From contig OY754468.1 of assembly GCA_963575645.1 (NCBI GenBank), forward strand, positions 51,347,665 to 51,411,664: DNA of 64,000 bases. The letters run 5' to 3'. This document shows, in pieces, positions 48,305 to 60,400 of this stretch. The first letter of the stretch is position 1. Every line of letters starts with the position of its first letter. The translations under genes were made by a program, and so were the position numbers. Under the pieces are notes generated by a model. It was not told where the DNA came from. It ran no database searches and saw only the letters and a list, made by a program, of their open reading frames with translations. Source of the DNA: Xanthostigma xanthostigma (Eukaryota; Arthropoda; Insecta; Raphidioptera; Raphidiidae).

Positions 48305-48932
48305 ACTAGCGGTCCCGTCCGGTTTCACCCGGGTGTAAAAGAACGAATGGGGAAGGGAGAACATGAGTACACTCATGCATCTTAGTTTACCGAGATGAAT
48401 GTTGTGTCCAAATTTCATGATGATCGGAGTTACCGTTCAAAAATTTTTGTCGATAAAAACCAGTAGGTATTTATACTTTTTTTAACTAAGTAATATTTTT
48501 TTTTTAATTAATTAAATAAAATTAATAAATTTAAATGTAAGCCTTTGAAGAAAGCAATGTAGAAAATAAAAAAGAAATAAAAATATATTCGCCCAACGTA
48601 GGACTTGAACCCGCACGACCCTGATATTGACAGTCGCATGCTCTACCGATTGAGCTATCTGGGATTGTGTCCGCTTAACGCTAAAATGAGTATATCTAGT
48701 TAGTGTATTTTACATGAATAGAAGATTATTTTCGAGATACATTTTGCTACAGTTTTCAATAATGCTCCGCTCCTAATGGTCATAGCGTGATATTATATAG
48801 CCTATAGCCTTCTTCGATAAATGGGCTATCCAACAAAAATTTTTTTTTTCAATTTGAACCAGTAGTTCCTGAGATTAGCGCGTTCAAACAAACAAACAAA
48901 CAAACTCTTCAGCTTTATATATTAAATATAGA
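48305..48932 (+). repeat. LINE 3'-tail family F, copy 3, interrupted at about 48453-48728
   Basis: Opens ACTAGCGGTCCCGTCCGGTT, is broken after AAAATTTTTGTCGA by about 275 foreign bases, resumes at TACATTTTGCTACAGTTTTC and ends TATATTAAATATAGAT. Confidence 0.7.
48590..48664 (-). pseudogene. tRNA-Lys-like relic, probably a SINE head
   Basis: The minus strand reads TAGCTCAATCGGTAGAGCAT (A box), then AGGGTCGTGCGGGTTCAAGT (B box) and GTTGGGCG, the body of a eukaryotic tRNA-Lys. The anticodon loop reads CTGTCAA (formally GTC, Asp), the anticodon stem has two mismatches and the acceptor stem is poor. It lies inside the insertion that splits LINE-tail F copy 3. A functional tRNA is unlikely. Confidence 0.7.
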
Positions 48933-49878
48933 TGTCGTTAAATTTAATATGATGTAATTAAATTCTAATTAATTATTATCCTAGTTGTCAAGTATCTATA
49001 ATCTACAGTAACTAAATATACATTGAGATTGTTACTAGTGATGGCTGCCTGTACATCTTTCAACGATCTTCAGAAATTTCCTGGTCTCCTGTTAACAGAG
49101 GGCTGCAATTTTGCAAACTTAGGACACGGGACAGAACCTAACGGGATCATATTGTCAATTTTTTCCCCAGGGGCAGATATGAGTAGAAGCGTGAGGATCG
49201 GATTCGAAAAATATAATTTCATAACTTGGATTTTTAGACATTAATATTTTTTATTCAGTAGATACGTTTTTATAAATTATTGTCTACATGTTTTCTGAAA
49301 TAAACTATGTTATTTGACAAGTGAAATGTTAATTGCATAGGTGATTCGAATCCTAAATATAATCACCTTAATTAGACATTTTATGGTAAGACGACGCTGA
49401 TTTCATTGAACTTGAGGGCTGCCAGTCGTCGGCTTGTTAATGAATAGTTTGCACCTAGTCAATAATTTAGCGATCAGTTGATCAGTATTCAAAACATATA
49501 TGCCGATAGGTACGCGACGGGTCTATTCGTTCATCATAATCAACTCGGAGATCCATGTTTAGCGCATCGGGGGCCGTTGACCCAACATCTTGTTGACCGA
49601 ACGATCGTAGCCTGATGCATATTACCACATATTATTATAACTATTTACTGTATACCGTGTGCAGAATCGAACGTTAGACCATAGTCAAATATTATCCTGT
49701 CGTTTATTGGTTTTTTTTATGCTTAGTCTCTCGTCAATGGTGAACATTTTCTACCATGATACAATCGTCTTAAGAATGGTAACTACTCTTTTTGAAATCT
49801 TCGAAGATTCCATTCAATAATTTCATAAGATGAATATCGAGATGGTTCCTTATACTATATCAAATTGCTTGGCAAACT

Positions 49879-50427
49879 TTTTGACGTGATAACGTCTTAT
49901 AAATTGATGAAACACCAGCTGCACGCACGCAAAAGTGTAACGTTCCGCCTGACCCTGTGCGTGCAAGCGAGAGCGCAGTATAAGCGATAGAGAAATGGCA
50001 ATATGGCGCTAATAATAATTAATAAATGTCATTTTATTTTGTTAAAAATAACTGATCGCCGTCATTATGGATAAAATATGATATTATTCACAACGAATGG
50101 AAATGTATTGATCAATTGATAGTTTGTACACAAACGCAGCTACATTTTGTATCAAAAACAAATCTTGGGAGATATCTGCATTTCATAACAGCAGATAAAT
50201 TATACGGTTTGTTAACAAATATATAATATATATACATTCTTTTAAATGTCTTTTATAATTGCTTAAAAATATGTATTTTGCTTTGGTTGATCAAATTATT
50301 AGTCGGTAAAAATATAGTTTGACAGCTACTAAAATTTAGGTTATGTATTATTAAATATGATATTCGAGCGGAATACGTCATCATGTAAAACTATCATCCG
50401 TAAACCGACTTTACAGACAACCAATTT
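49879..50427 (+). repeat. Family B repeat, near full-length copy
   Basis: TTTTTGACGTGATAACGTCT to GTAAACCGACTTTACAGACA. It shares the inner block GTTAACAAATATATAATATA...TTTTAAATGTCTTTTATAAT with the 4103 copy. Confidence 0.75.
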
Positions 50428-51453
50428 GTTGCTCATAAAATTGCCTACGGTTCCTCCATTCGCATATTGGCATTAAGTTGTAGGTTAAAAATTCAAAATG
50501 TAATGGACTAATGTGGTAAATGGAAGATAGTAATAGTGTGAGTAGCATCTGTAAACGCATTATTATTATTATCATTTATTTATATTCGAAATCTGTTTAA
50601 TGAATATGACTTCGATTTATTGTAGAGTACAGAAAAAACAGACGTATTATTTTCATTTTGTTCAAAATTATCTATTTAATGTTTTTTTTTCAAGAATAAC
50701 TGTAAAAACATTTTTTTTAAATCATGAAAGACAAATTGTTTAAAGTCTGTACAATTTTGTCTGTTCTTTAATCTAGTTTTCCTTAATAGTGGGGAGTTAA
50801 AGAATAAAAAAATCTGATTTTTGATCAAGAATGTATATAAAAAATTAACGTAAATTCCACGTTCGTCGTACACTAAATATATCATTTTATCTAGGCGAAT
50901 AATATTTGTCATTTTTTGCAATTTTTTTAGCTTAATTTTATTTTATATGTAATCTTGGTGTGCAAACAAGTCAGGCTAATTATACTAATCGCTGTAGAAG
51001 CCAAAAACCCGTTTTTAAAAAAAAGAACATTTGTCATTGATATATTTTTCATTGGCCTTGCCTTGGAGAACTTCGTGGTCCATCGTCTGAAGATAATATT
51101 ATTAATAATAAAACTGACAATAAATCTATTTGAGGACATTGCATATTTTTCCAGACCTTTCTGCATTATCTTGAATTTATTAGCTAAATTTCCCTATTGA
51201 CCCCTATGTTTATGTATTTCGTATTCGGAAAGAAGACTTGATAAATAAATCTATATTAATACTTTATGATAAAAAGTTAATCTTCAGTATTGACAGATTT
51301 ATAAGACTACACGAATGCAGCTATAGAATATTTATTACATCTTTTGAAGTTGTGTAACTTCGGTTAGCTCTTGCACTCTTTTCAGAGCAGGCCATCCGAA
51401 GAAAACAACATTACTAATTTACTAATGTGTTATGTTTCTTTTTTTGTTGACAG
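50428..51453. other. AT-rich stretch before the first Myo7a coding exon
   Basis: No supported gene or repeat. It ends in a strong acceptor: pyrimidine-rich TGTTTCTTTTTTTGTTGACAG. Confidence 0.5.
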
Positions 51454-51496
51454 GTGAGAGCGGCTGACGATACACGTCGATGCGCCGTCAACAAAG

Positions 51497-54400
51497 ATGG
51501 TCATCGTTACACGGGTAAGTTTTGCTTTGAAACGAAACATCCAATATGGTTATGTGCTCCTAATGGACCAAGAGCTGGCTACGGAGAAAATGGGTGACTC
51601 GGTGCACTGCTGAAAATTTGCAGAATAATAGGAGATAGTACAAATAAGTAGGGAAAAAATTGTCAGAAGGCTAGGCGGAAGATAAAGAGCCGCCAGAAGG
51701 CGCTAATGTTACGAAAAATCAGTGCACTTCTGGCAATTTCTATATACTTATTCTGTAATTCAAAACTAGATTATACAGATTGTATCAAATCAAAACAGTC
51801 CATAGAACAATCTGTGTGTAAGACAGAGACGATATTATATAAAGCACTAAAGCAGTAAGTAAGAATGAGATAAATGATCGCTAATAGCTAGTTACTGTGG
51901 TTATACAATCTGATAGTATCTTCTTTGTTTTCTACAGTAAAAATCACAATTTTATCAAATGTCAGTATTCACTAGTGAAATTATTGATAAAATGGCTATT
52001 TATACTGTTCGGGAAAAAATCCAAATAATAAAATGGTTTTATGGTGGTAATTCAACCGCCAACATAATACATTTATTTGTAGTTGTTTTAATTGATAAAT
52101 TGGTAAAAAGATTTACAGTGTACGTAATTATTTATTTACGTAACCACAGTAACTATATTATTAGCGATCATTTATCTCATTCTTACTTACTGCTTTAGAT
52201 CTTTATATATCGTCTCTGTCTTACACACAGAATGTCCTATGGACCGTTTTGATTTGATACAATCTGTATATTACATATATTATACATTATACAGATTGTA
52301 TCAAATCCAAACGGTCCATAGAACATTCTGTGTGTAAGACAGAGACGATATTATATAAAACACTAAAGCAGTAAGTAAGAATGAGATAAATGATCGTTAA
52401 TAGTTACTGTGGTTATACAATCTGATAGTACCGTCTTTGTTTTCTACAGTAAAAATCACAATTTTATCAAATGTCAGTATTCACTAGTGAAATTATTGAT
52501 AAAATGGCTATTTATACTGTTCGGGAAAAAATCCAAATAATTAAATGGTTTTATGGTGGTAATTCAACCGCCAACATAATACATTTATTTGTAGTTGTTT
52601 TAATTGATAAATTGGTAAAAAGATTTACAGTGTACGTAATTATTTATTTACGTAACTACAGTAACTATATTAGCGATCATTTATCTCATTCTTACTTACT
52701 GCTTTAGATCTTTATATATCGTCTCTGTCTTACACACAGAATGTCCTATGGACCGTTTTGATTTGATACAATCTGTATAGTTATAAGGGCATACTGAAAA
52801 TTCAAACATGATATAATAATAATTACATTCGTGATTCGACAAATATTCAAAATTATTAATGTCATTCTGATAGAAATAAAATTAAATAAATTAATAAAAT
52901 TACGTTGTTATAACAACGTAATTTTATTAATGAAAATATAATATGACGATTAATTTTATTTCTATCAAAATGTCATTAATAATTTTGAATATTTGCCGAA
53001 TGTAATTATTATATCATGTTTGAATTTTCAGTATGCCCTTGTATAATATGTATAATATATAATCTAGTTTTGAATTACAGAATAAGTATAGAAATTGCCA
53101 GAAGTGCACTGATTTTTCGCAACAATAGCGCCTTCTGGCGGCTCTTTATCTTCCGCCTAGTCTTCTGGCAATTTTTTCCTTACTTACTTGTACTATCTCC
53201 TATTATTATGCAAATTTTCAGCTCTGCACCGAGTCACCCATTTTCTCCGTAGCCAGCTCTCCGTCTATAATACTTTAATTTAAACTACGATTAACAGAAT
53301 TTGCACACCGTGGTTGACATCTTTCTTGGGAGGTATAAATTCCTCGAATATCTCGTAGCGTTTATATTTCCCTATTAGCTTTCCAGTTTGGTTTCGCTTG
53401 GGTAGAAGTTGATTTGGCAACGAAAATCAAAAGCAACAATTTTCTTGTATTATCATCATCATATATACTAATACGCTAAGGTTAAAGATGTTTGCCTCCC
53501 TTTTTAGAAAAAACCTCACAATTTCTCCACATAAATTATATATCATTTTACAGATAATTGCTTGCTCTACTGACATCGACAACTAAAAAATTTATTATTG
53601 CTTTTGTTTTTGTAAATTAATTAAAATACAGCAACGCTGAACAACGTCTGCCATCTGACAGCTTTAATTTTGAAACAGCGAGCAACGCTGAACAACGTCA
53701 CAGCAATGCTGCATGATGCCATCTGACGGCTTAGCACAACGCTTTTGCTACTTGCGCCTCTATATGACAATTTTAGTAAAATATTTCTTCGATCTGTCAT
53801 CTGAGCTTCATATTACAATACAACAAAAAGAAGAACGTTATAAGCAGTGTGCAAAATTAGAAACGAATTGAATACCTGCAATCATATTTAAAAAAATAAT
53901 TTTGTAAAGTGATAATTATTATACTTATTTAGTGCGAATAATTCGCACAGGTCACTCTAGTATAATGATGTTCCTGTAGTCTTGATGATATTGCTAATAG
54001 CGTTGTGAATTCTCCTGGTACCTTGTATTTTTCTGATTATCAAGGCAACAGAATAATGTGTGTTGATTGTTTTTTTAGCTAAAATCAAAATTCCATTTTT
54101 AAGTTCTTCAGTTCTTCTAATTTGAAAAGTCGTAAAATCTGATAATTTTAAACGGCACTTGGTCCAGATAAAGTGCTTCATCTATGTAAGTGGTTTTAAA
54201 AAAAGTATCAAAAATAATTTTTGATTGTCGGCTAAAACAAGAATAAATTTTTCTTCATACCTCGATCGAAACACATTTACTCCCTGTTATTTATTATATT
54301 AAATGACAGCGGTAACCCAAGTTACGAGTATAAATACGCATGAGAAATTTTTTCCTCTCGCCGTTCTCACTGGGAGTAAATGTCAATCTTTCGTCCCTGC

Positions 54401-57400
54401 TGACGAAAGTACGTAGATACTTTCGAGCTGATATGAAGAAAAATCGTATACTCCACACGGGCCTTAAAAGTTTAAATCTCGGCCCTTGTGATGTAATATA
54501 CTATTTTTGGTTGATCAAAATTACGTGTAGTTTTGAGTCACTGAAATCGTACCGTACAGAGCGAGGTGGCATTGGACAACTTACATTTTCAACAAACAAC
54601 AGCGGTGTCAGTAAGTCACCGGAAGTAAGCGCAGTTCCGCTTGGCCGGCTCGCATTTCCGAGGGATCGCTAACCCGTCCGCCTGATACCGCCTCACACAA
54701 AACACCCGGACAAAATATCAATTGCTCTGTTTGCGGTATAATACGCGCCACGAATCTAAACGGCTCGGAAGTTAGATGCGAATGCGGGCTTGCGCTTGTA
54801 CAGTCTGTTGAAAAACTACAAACTCGCAACTTAACAAAACTAAAATAACAATACCAACTTGTACTCGACTGTACTTTACTGTACGACCATGCTGGATTCA
54901 GCGTGTTTTTTTCTATAGGCGTGATGATTTTGCAAAAGTTTCGAAAGATTTCGATTTTCGTCAAAAGTCGCATTTTTTTACAGGGATATGCTTTGAAAAA
55001 ATCGCGAAAATCGAATTCTTTAATATACCTTTGAAATTAAGAATGCTTACAGAAAAAATTACGTTGAATTCAGTGAGCTTAAGCAAACGTCTGTATCTCT
55101 TTTAGTTTGGTAACCACGGCCATTCGAAGGTTTTATAATATTTTCTGAAAACTATGAACGCAAATAACTTCTAAACCAAAAGATATACAGACGTTTGTTT
55201 ATGGTCATTGGATTCAGCGTGTTTTTTTCTATAAGCATGAGGATTTTGCCAAAGTTCCGAAAGATTTCGGTTTTCGTCAAAAACCGAATTTTTTTGAAGG
55301 GGTATGCCTTGAAAAAATCGCGAAAATCGAATTCTTTAATATACTTTTGAAATTGAGAATGCTTACAGAAAAAAATACGCTGAATTCAGTAAGCAAACGT
55401 CTGTATCTCTTTTAGTTTGGAAACTACGACCATTCGAAGGTTTTATAATATTTTCTGAAAACTATAAACGCAAATAACTTCTAAACCAAAAGATACACAG
55501 ACTTTTGTTTATGGTCATTGGATTCAGCGTGTTTTTTTCTATAAGCATGAGGATTTTACCAAAGTTCCGAAAGATTTCGGTTTTCGTCAAAAATCGCATT
55601 TTTTTGAAGGGGTATGCCTTGAAAAAATCGCGAAAATCGAATTCTTTAATATACTTTTGAAATTGAGAATGCTTACAGAAAAAAATACGCTGAATTCAAT
55701 TTTAGTTGCTATATCTACAAATCTACATTAATAAATAAACGATGGAGTTTGTATCTGTAATATCTCAAAATTTGAAAATGACTGAATTGATTTGAAACAT
55801 TATTTTATTATTTATAACTTATTCCTTGGTAATATACGCTACTACAAAAAGGGGAGTATCAATATTAGCATATAAATTATCTTATAGACCACTTTCTTTT
55901 TGAAAATGGCATCTATTTAGATATGTATGCAAAATTTGTAATCTGGAATAATTGAAGTAAAATTTAAACTCTCGAGTCATTTAGATGCAAAAAAACATGA
56001 TTGTCCTAAATTACTAAACACTTAAAGTTGGGTAAACGTTTGATATTTTTAATCTAAATTAATTCGTGGGAAACATTTTGGTATAGAAAGCTACAGAAAT
56101 GTTTCGTGTACAGTCTGTCACAAAAATAATTTATGAAGTTGAATAGTTCTTTCGGACTATCACCAGATTCTGTAGAAAAAGACATGCTGCGTTTAAGTTT
56201 GGAAAACTGTAGATCAGAGGTTATCTGGTCTAGACGTTTTGACGCTTAAATTATAAAATTATTTATTAATTATATTAGATATCGTATCCTTATCCTGATA
56301 ATAATAACAGTAGAACCTCTGTAAGACTGTAAGTCGAATTTCAAGGGAGATGCAAAAAATTCGAGTTTTACACTTATAGGTGGATTTTGTTATATTCGAC
56401 TTGCAGTTATTATATTTTTATCTTTTGAAAATTTACTCTGGTACAAACGCTATCGATCTCGGCTGCCCATGGTCTATTCTCTCACTGCGGCCAGTAACTG
56501 TGAAAAACAATCAGTTGTATTATATTTGGTGAGCCCTGTATAAGTTAAGTGTTTATAATTTACAGTATGTACAGTAATTAATGGTCCATGTAATGAATCG
56601 GCTAATCGACCACCGTGAAATTAAACTGTGATGCTATTTTGTTTGTTGTCGCGCGCTATATAGTGGAGATGCTGTTTATGGATTATTCTTTTGTTTAAAA
56701 AAAAAAGTGATTTTCAGCCGCATAAACTGAATATTTTGTCTACTTGTGGACAAACTGAGAATAGGTCATATGCATAAAACTCCAAATTGGTTAAAATTTT
56801 TATTTCGAAATATATTTTAGTTCTTGATCATAACGTAATATGGTTATTTTATTAATCTAATCACTGAAAAAAATACAAATAATAAAAAAGAAATGTAGAA
56901 AATAAGCGCTACTTTCGAATTTTCAAAACGCATCGTGACGTCAGAGTATATATCAACAACAGTTTTCATGATGACTGTGTCGTCTCACAGTAAGATTATG
57001 TCAGTATTTAGAGAAAACAACAAATAAACTTCATTTAGAACATTGACAATTTGACATCAAGGTTGGCATGCATCGTATATCATGACGTCACATAAGCCCG
57101 CGAACATGGCCGATTGTTTAAACTGTCTATTTTTGAATGTGGAATTTAATTTTTTTTTTCTTATGATAATATTACATTTTTAAATGATTATCAATTTTTT
57201 TCCGTATTATGGTTTACTAAATAATCTATTAAAAATATAAAAAAAAATCATGCATATGTACTATTGCGTTAAAAATTTGGCCATCATAAAAATGAGATCG
57301 TTCCACTTTTTTTTTGTTGAAATCTGCATTACAAATGGATTATGGAACATTTCGGAAGAATTCACAAATATGTTTCCAATTGAACTTTAAAAATAAAATT

Positions 57401-60400
57401 GTGCGGGTACCGTAATGACGTAGATAATATTCAGTGATTGGCTGGACAACATCTATTTCCAAAAGCGTAGCAAAGATTTTATCTTAAGGGGGGCCAAGTT
57501 TTCAACTCTACCTATAATTACCAGCTGCTACTTATACATAATTTGAAAACTGTTCATAGAAGCGAAATCGATAAACACGACTTTCTGCAGGAGAAATTTC
57601 ACGACAAAGAAAACGTAGATTATTGTAGATTTATCTTGTTATTTGTACGTGAACAATTAATATTGTAGTGTGGGCCAGACCTACCTGGACCCTCTCTTGC
57701 TACGCCAATGCCTATTTTCTTGACTAATCCTTTCGTTTACAAAATAAAATAATTAGACACCTTTGATATTATGGTATGATAAAATTATTAGGGATACAAT
57801 TTTTATTCACTAGAACATCATTTAATCGTCAACGTTTCGGCAGAAATTCATGTCTTCTTCAGGACCTTAAAAATGTCTAGTAAAAAGTCATAAAATTAAA
57901 ATTAAAAACATAAAATAATTTAAAAACATTTAGTACAGTCAATCTGGCAAAAACCTCAACAAAACCACCCAAAAAGGTGAAACTTGGTGAGTCGTTAGAG
58001 AATGATGAAAAAAAAGGTTACCTGGCAATGGCCACCTGGTACCTGTTCAAATAGTCAAAAAAAACTCAAAAATATTTTGAAATGCATTTTTCTCAAAAAC
58101 TATCCATTTTACAGAAAAATTTATTGAACAGAAAATGTAGAGGGCATCGTTATCTACAATTAATGTCATTGGTGCTATGTTGTACAACAAAAAATGTGCG
58201 CAGTAGGTGGCGCTTAAGTGCCAAAAAAGTGTTTTTCCACTTTTTTGCCCTGAAATTTTCATTTTTCAGTTACGATTCAAATGGAAAAATTGTTCCATTT
58301 TATTTTATAAACAACTAAATTGTAGATAACGATGCCCTCTACATTTTTTGTTCAATAAATTTTTCTGTAAAATGCATAGTGTTTGAGAAAAATGCATTTC
58401 AAAATATTTTTGAGTTTTTTTTGACTATTTGAACAGGTACCAGGTGGCCATTGCCAGGTAACCTTTTTTTCATCATTCTCTAACGACTCACCAAGTTTCA
58501 CCTTTTTGTGTGGTTTTGATACGAAATGATTTTTTTTCGCCAGATTGATTGTACTAATTATTATCAAACATTTAAAACTTATTTAAAAACTGAACTTCAT
58601 AAATAATAAAAACTTTAAAAGATCTATTTTCTAAAAATTATAAAAATATATCCTTTCTTTCTAAAAAATCTTGAGATTCTCAAGATTTTTTTTTATTATT
58701 TATGAAGTAGAGTTTTTAAAAAAGTTTTAAATGTTTGATAATAATGTTTTTAAATTATTTTATGTTTTTAATTTTAATTTTATTTTTTTTTACTAGACAT
58801 TTTTAAGGTCCTGAAGAAAGCATGAATTTCTGCCGAAACGTTGACGATTAAATGATGTTTTAGTGAATAAAAATTGTTTTTATATTTAGCCTTGTATCCC
58901 GAATAATTTTATCTAATCCTTTTGGATACTTCATACTTCTACATTATTGTTTATCAATAACTAGCGATCCCGCCCGGTTTCACCCTGGTGCAAAAGAACG
59001 AATGAGGGGGGGGGGGGAACACGAGTACGCACATTCATCTTAATTTACCAAGATGAATGTTGTGTCCAAATTTCATGATGATCAGAGTTACTTACATTTT
59101 GCAACATTTTTCATTGATGTCCGCTCCTATTGGTCGTAGTGTGATATTATATAGCCTATAGCCTTCCTCGATAAATGGGCTATCCAACAACAATTTTTTT
59201 TTTCAATTCGAACCAGTAGTTCCTGAGATTAGCGCGTTCAACCAAACAAACAAACAAACTCTATAGCTTTGTATATTAGTATAGATTTGGTACGTCGCAT
59301 AATCCACTTTCACGCAGCGTGGATCGTGGAATGTCGAATCTCACACCTATTGTTGTGTCCCAGATGAGCATCGGCCCGGCGCCGGAAGGCGGTACACTGC
59401 GTGGGGCCCTCGCGCGCCGCTGATGCTGGACGGGATGTCCGGTGCATTCGCACTGTGGCAACGCAATAATTATTATAATATTCTGCACGCATGCGCTTAG
59501 TGTAAACAACAAACACTTATTATTTTGTAAATAAAGCGAACGCGTTTTTGACAGCTTCTTATATGATGCGCACTAGAATTTGTATTGACAACGCGATCCA
59601 ACGCACTAATATAAATAAATGAAACTAGAGTGACCTGTGCGAATTATTCGCACTAAATAAGTATAATAATTATCACTTTACTAAATTATTTTTTAAATAT
59701 GATTGCAGGTATTCAATTCGTTTCTAATTTTGCACACTGCTTATAACGTTCTTCTTTTTGTTGTATTACAATATGAAGCTCAGATGACAGATCGAAGAAA
59801 TATTTTACTAAAATTGTCATATAGAGGCGCAAGTAGCAAAAGCGTTGATCTAAGCCGTCAGATGGCATCATGCAGCATTGCTGTGACGTTGTTCAGCGTT
59901 GCTCGCTGTTTCAAAATTAAAGCCGTCAGATGGCAGTATGCAGTATTGTGTCTGTTGTATTACAATATGAAGGTCAGATGACAGATCGAAATGTTGACGT
60001 TGTTTCAAAATTAAAGACGTCAGATGGCAGACGTTGTTCAGCGTTGCTGTATTTTAATTAATTTACAAAAACAAAAGCAATAATAAATTTTTTAGTTGTC
60101 GATGTCAGTAGAGCAAGCAATTATCTGTAAAATGATATATAATTTATGTGGAGAAATTGTGAGGTTAATATATATGATTATGTCACTGCACAGGGCCGGC
60201 ATCGTTACAATTTTTTCCACGGGGTGGAAGTCAGGGGGCATCGTATTCAGCGACCTCGAAAACGGGGAGGGGGGTCTGGCAAAAAAAAGGTACCCCTTCC
60301 GACTTCTGACCTCGACTATATTGGAACCGGCATAATTTGTTCTATAAACATCCAAAATTTCAAAAAATATAATTTAAAAAAATTGACTTTTTTAAGGATA

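Larger units (their letters stand above)
51565..53266. mobile_element. Composite element H, copy 2
   Basis: Arms of about 210 bases (51565-51771 and about 53055-53266) are inverse copies and match those of the DRC3 composite. Inside are two tandem mariner-like MITEs and palindrome I. The left edge is about 50 bases past the Myo7a exon 1 donor. Confidence 0.72.

Noticed and set aside
48590-48664. Functional tRNA-Asp(GTC)
   Set aside because: The body is Lys-like, the anticodon and acceptor stems have mismatches, and it is nested in a repeat.
52780-53040. Replication origin or regulatory palindrome
   Set aside because: The same palindrome occurs at 2272-2503 inside the other composite, so it is an element, not a site specific to this gene.
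54608-54973. 121-codon minus-strand frame
   Set aside because: Its body is the truncated MITE J and flanking sequence; similar fragments appear in every J copy.
54894-55698. CRISPR-like spaced repeats
   Set aside because: Direct repeat units of about 310 bases without spacers, in a eukaryotic intron.
59276-59516. Gene in the GC-rich island (two overlapping minus frames)
   Set aside because: No recognisable domain, both frames open only because of base composition, and no splice support.
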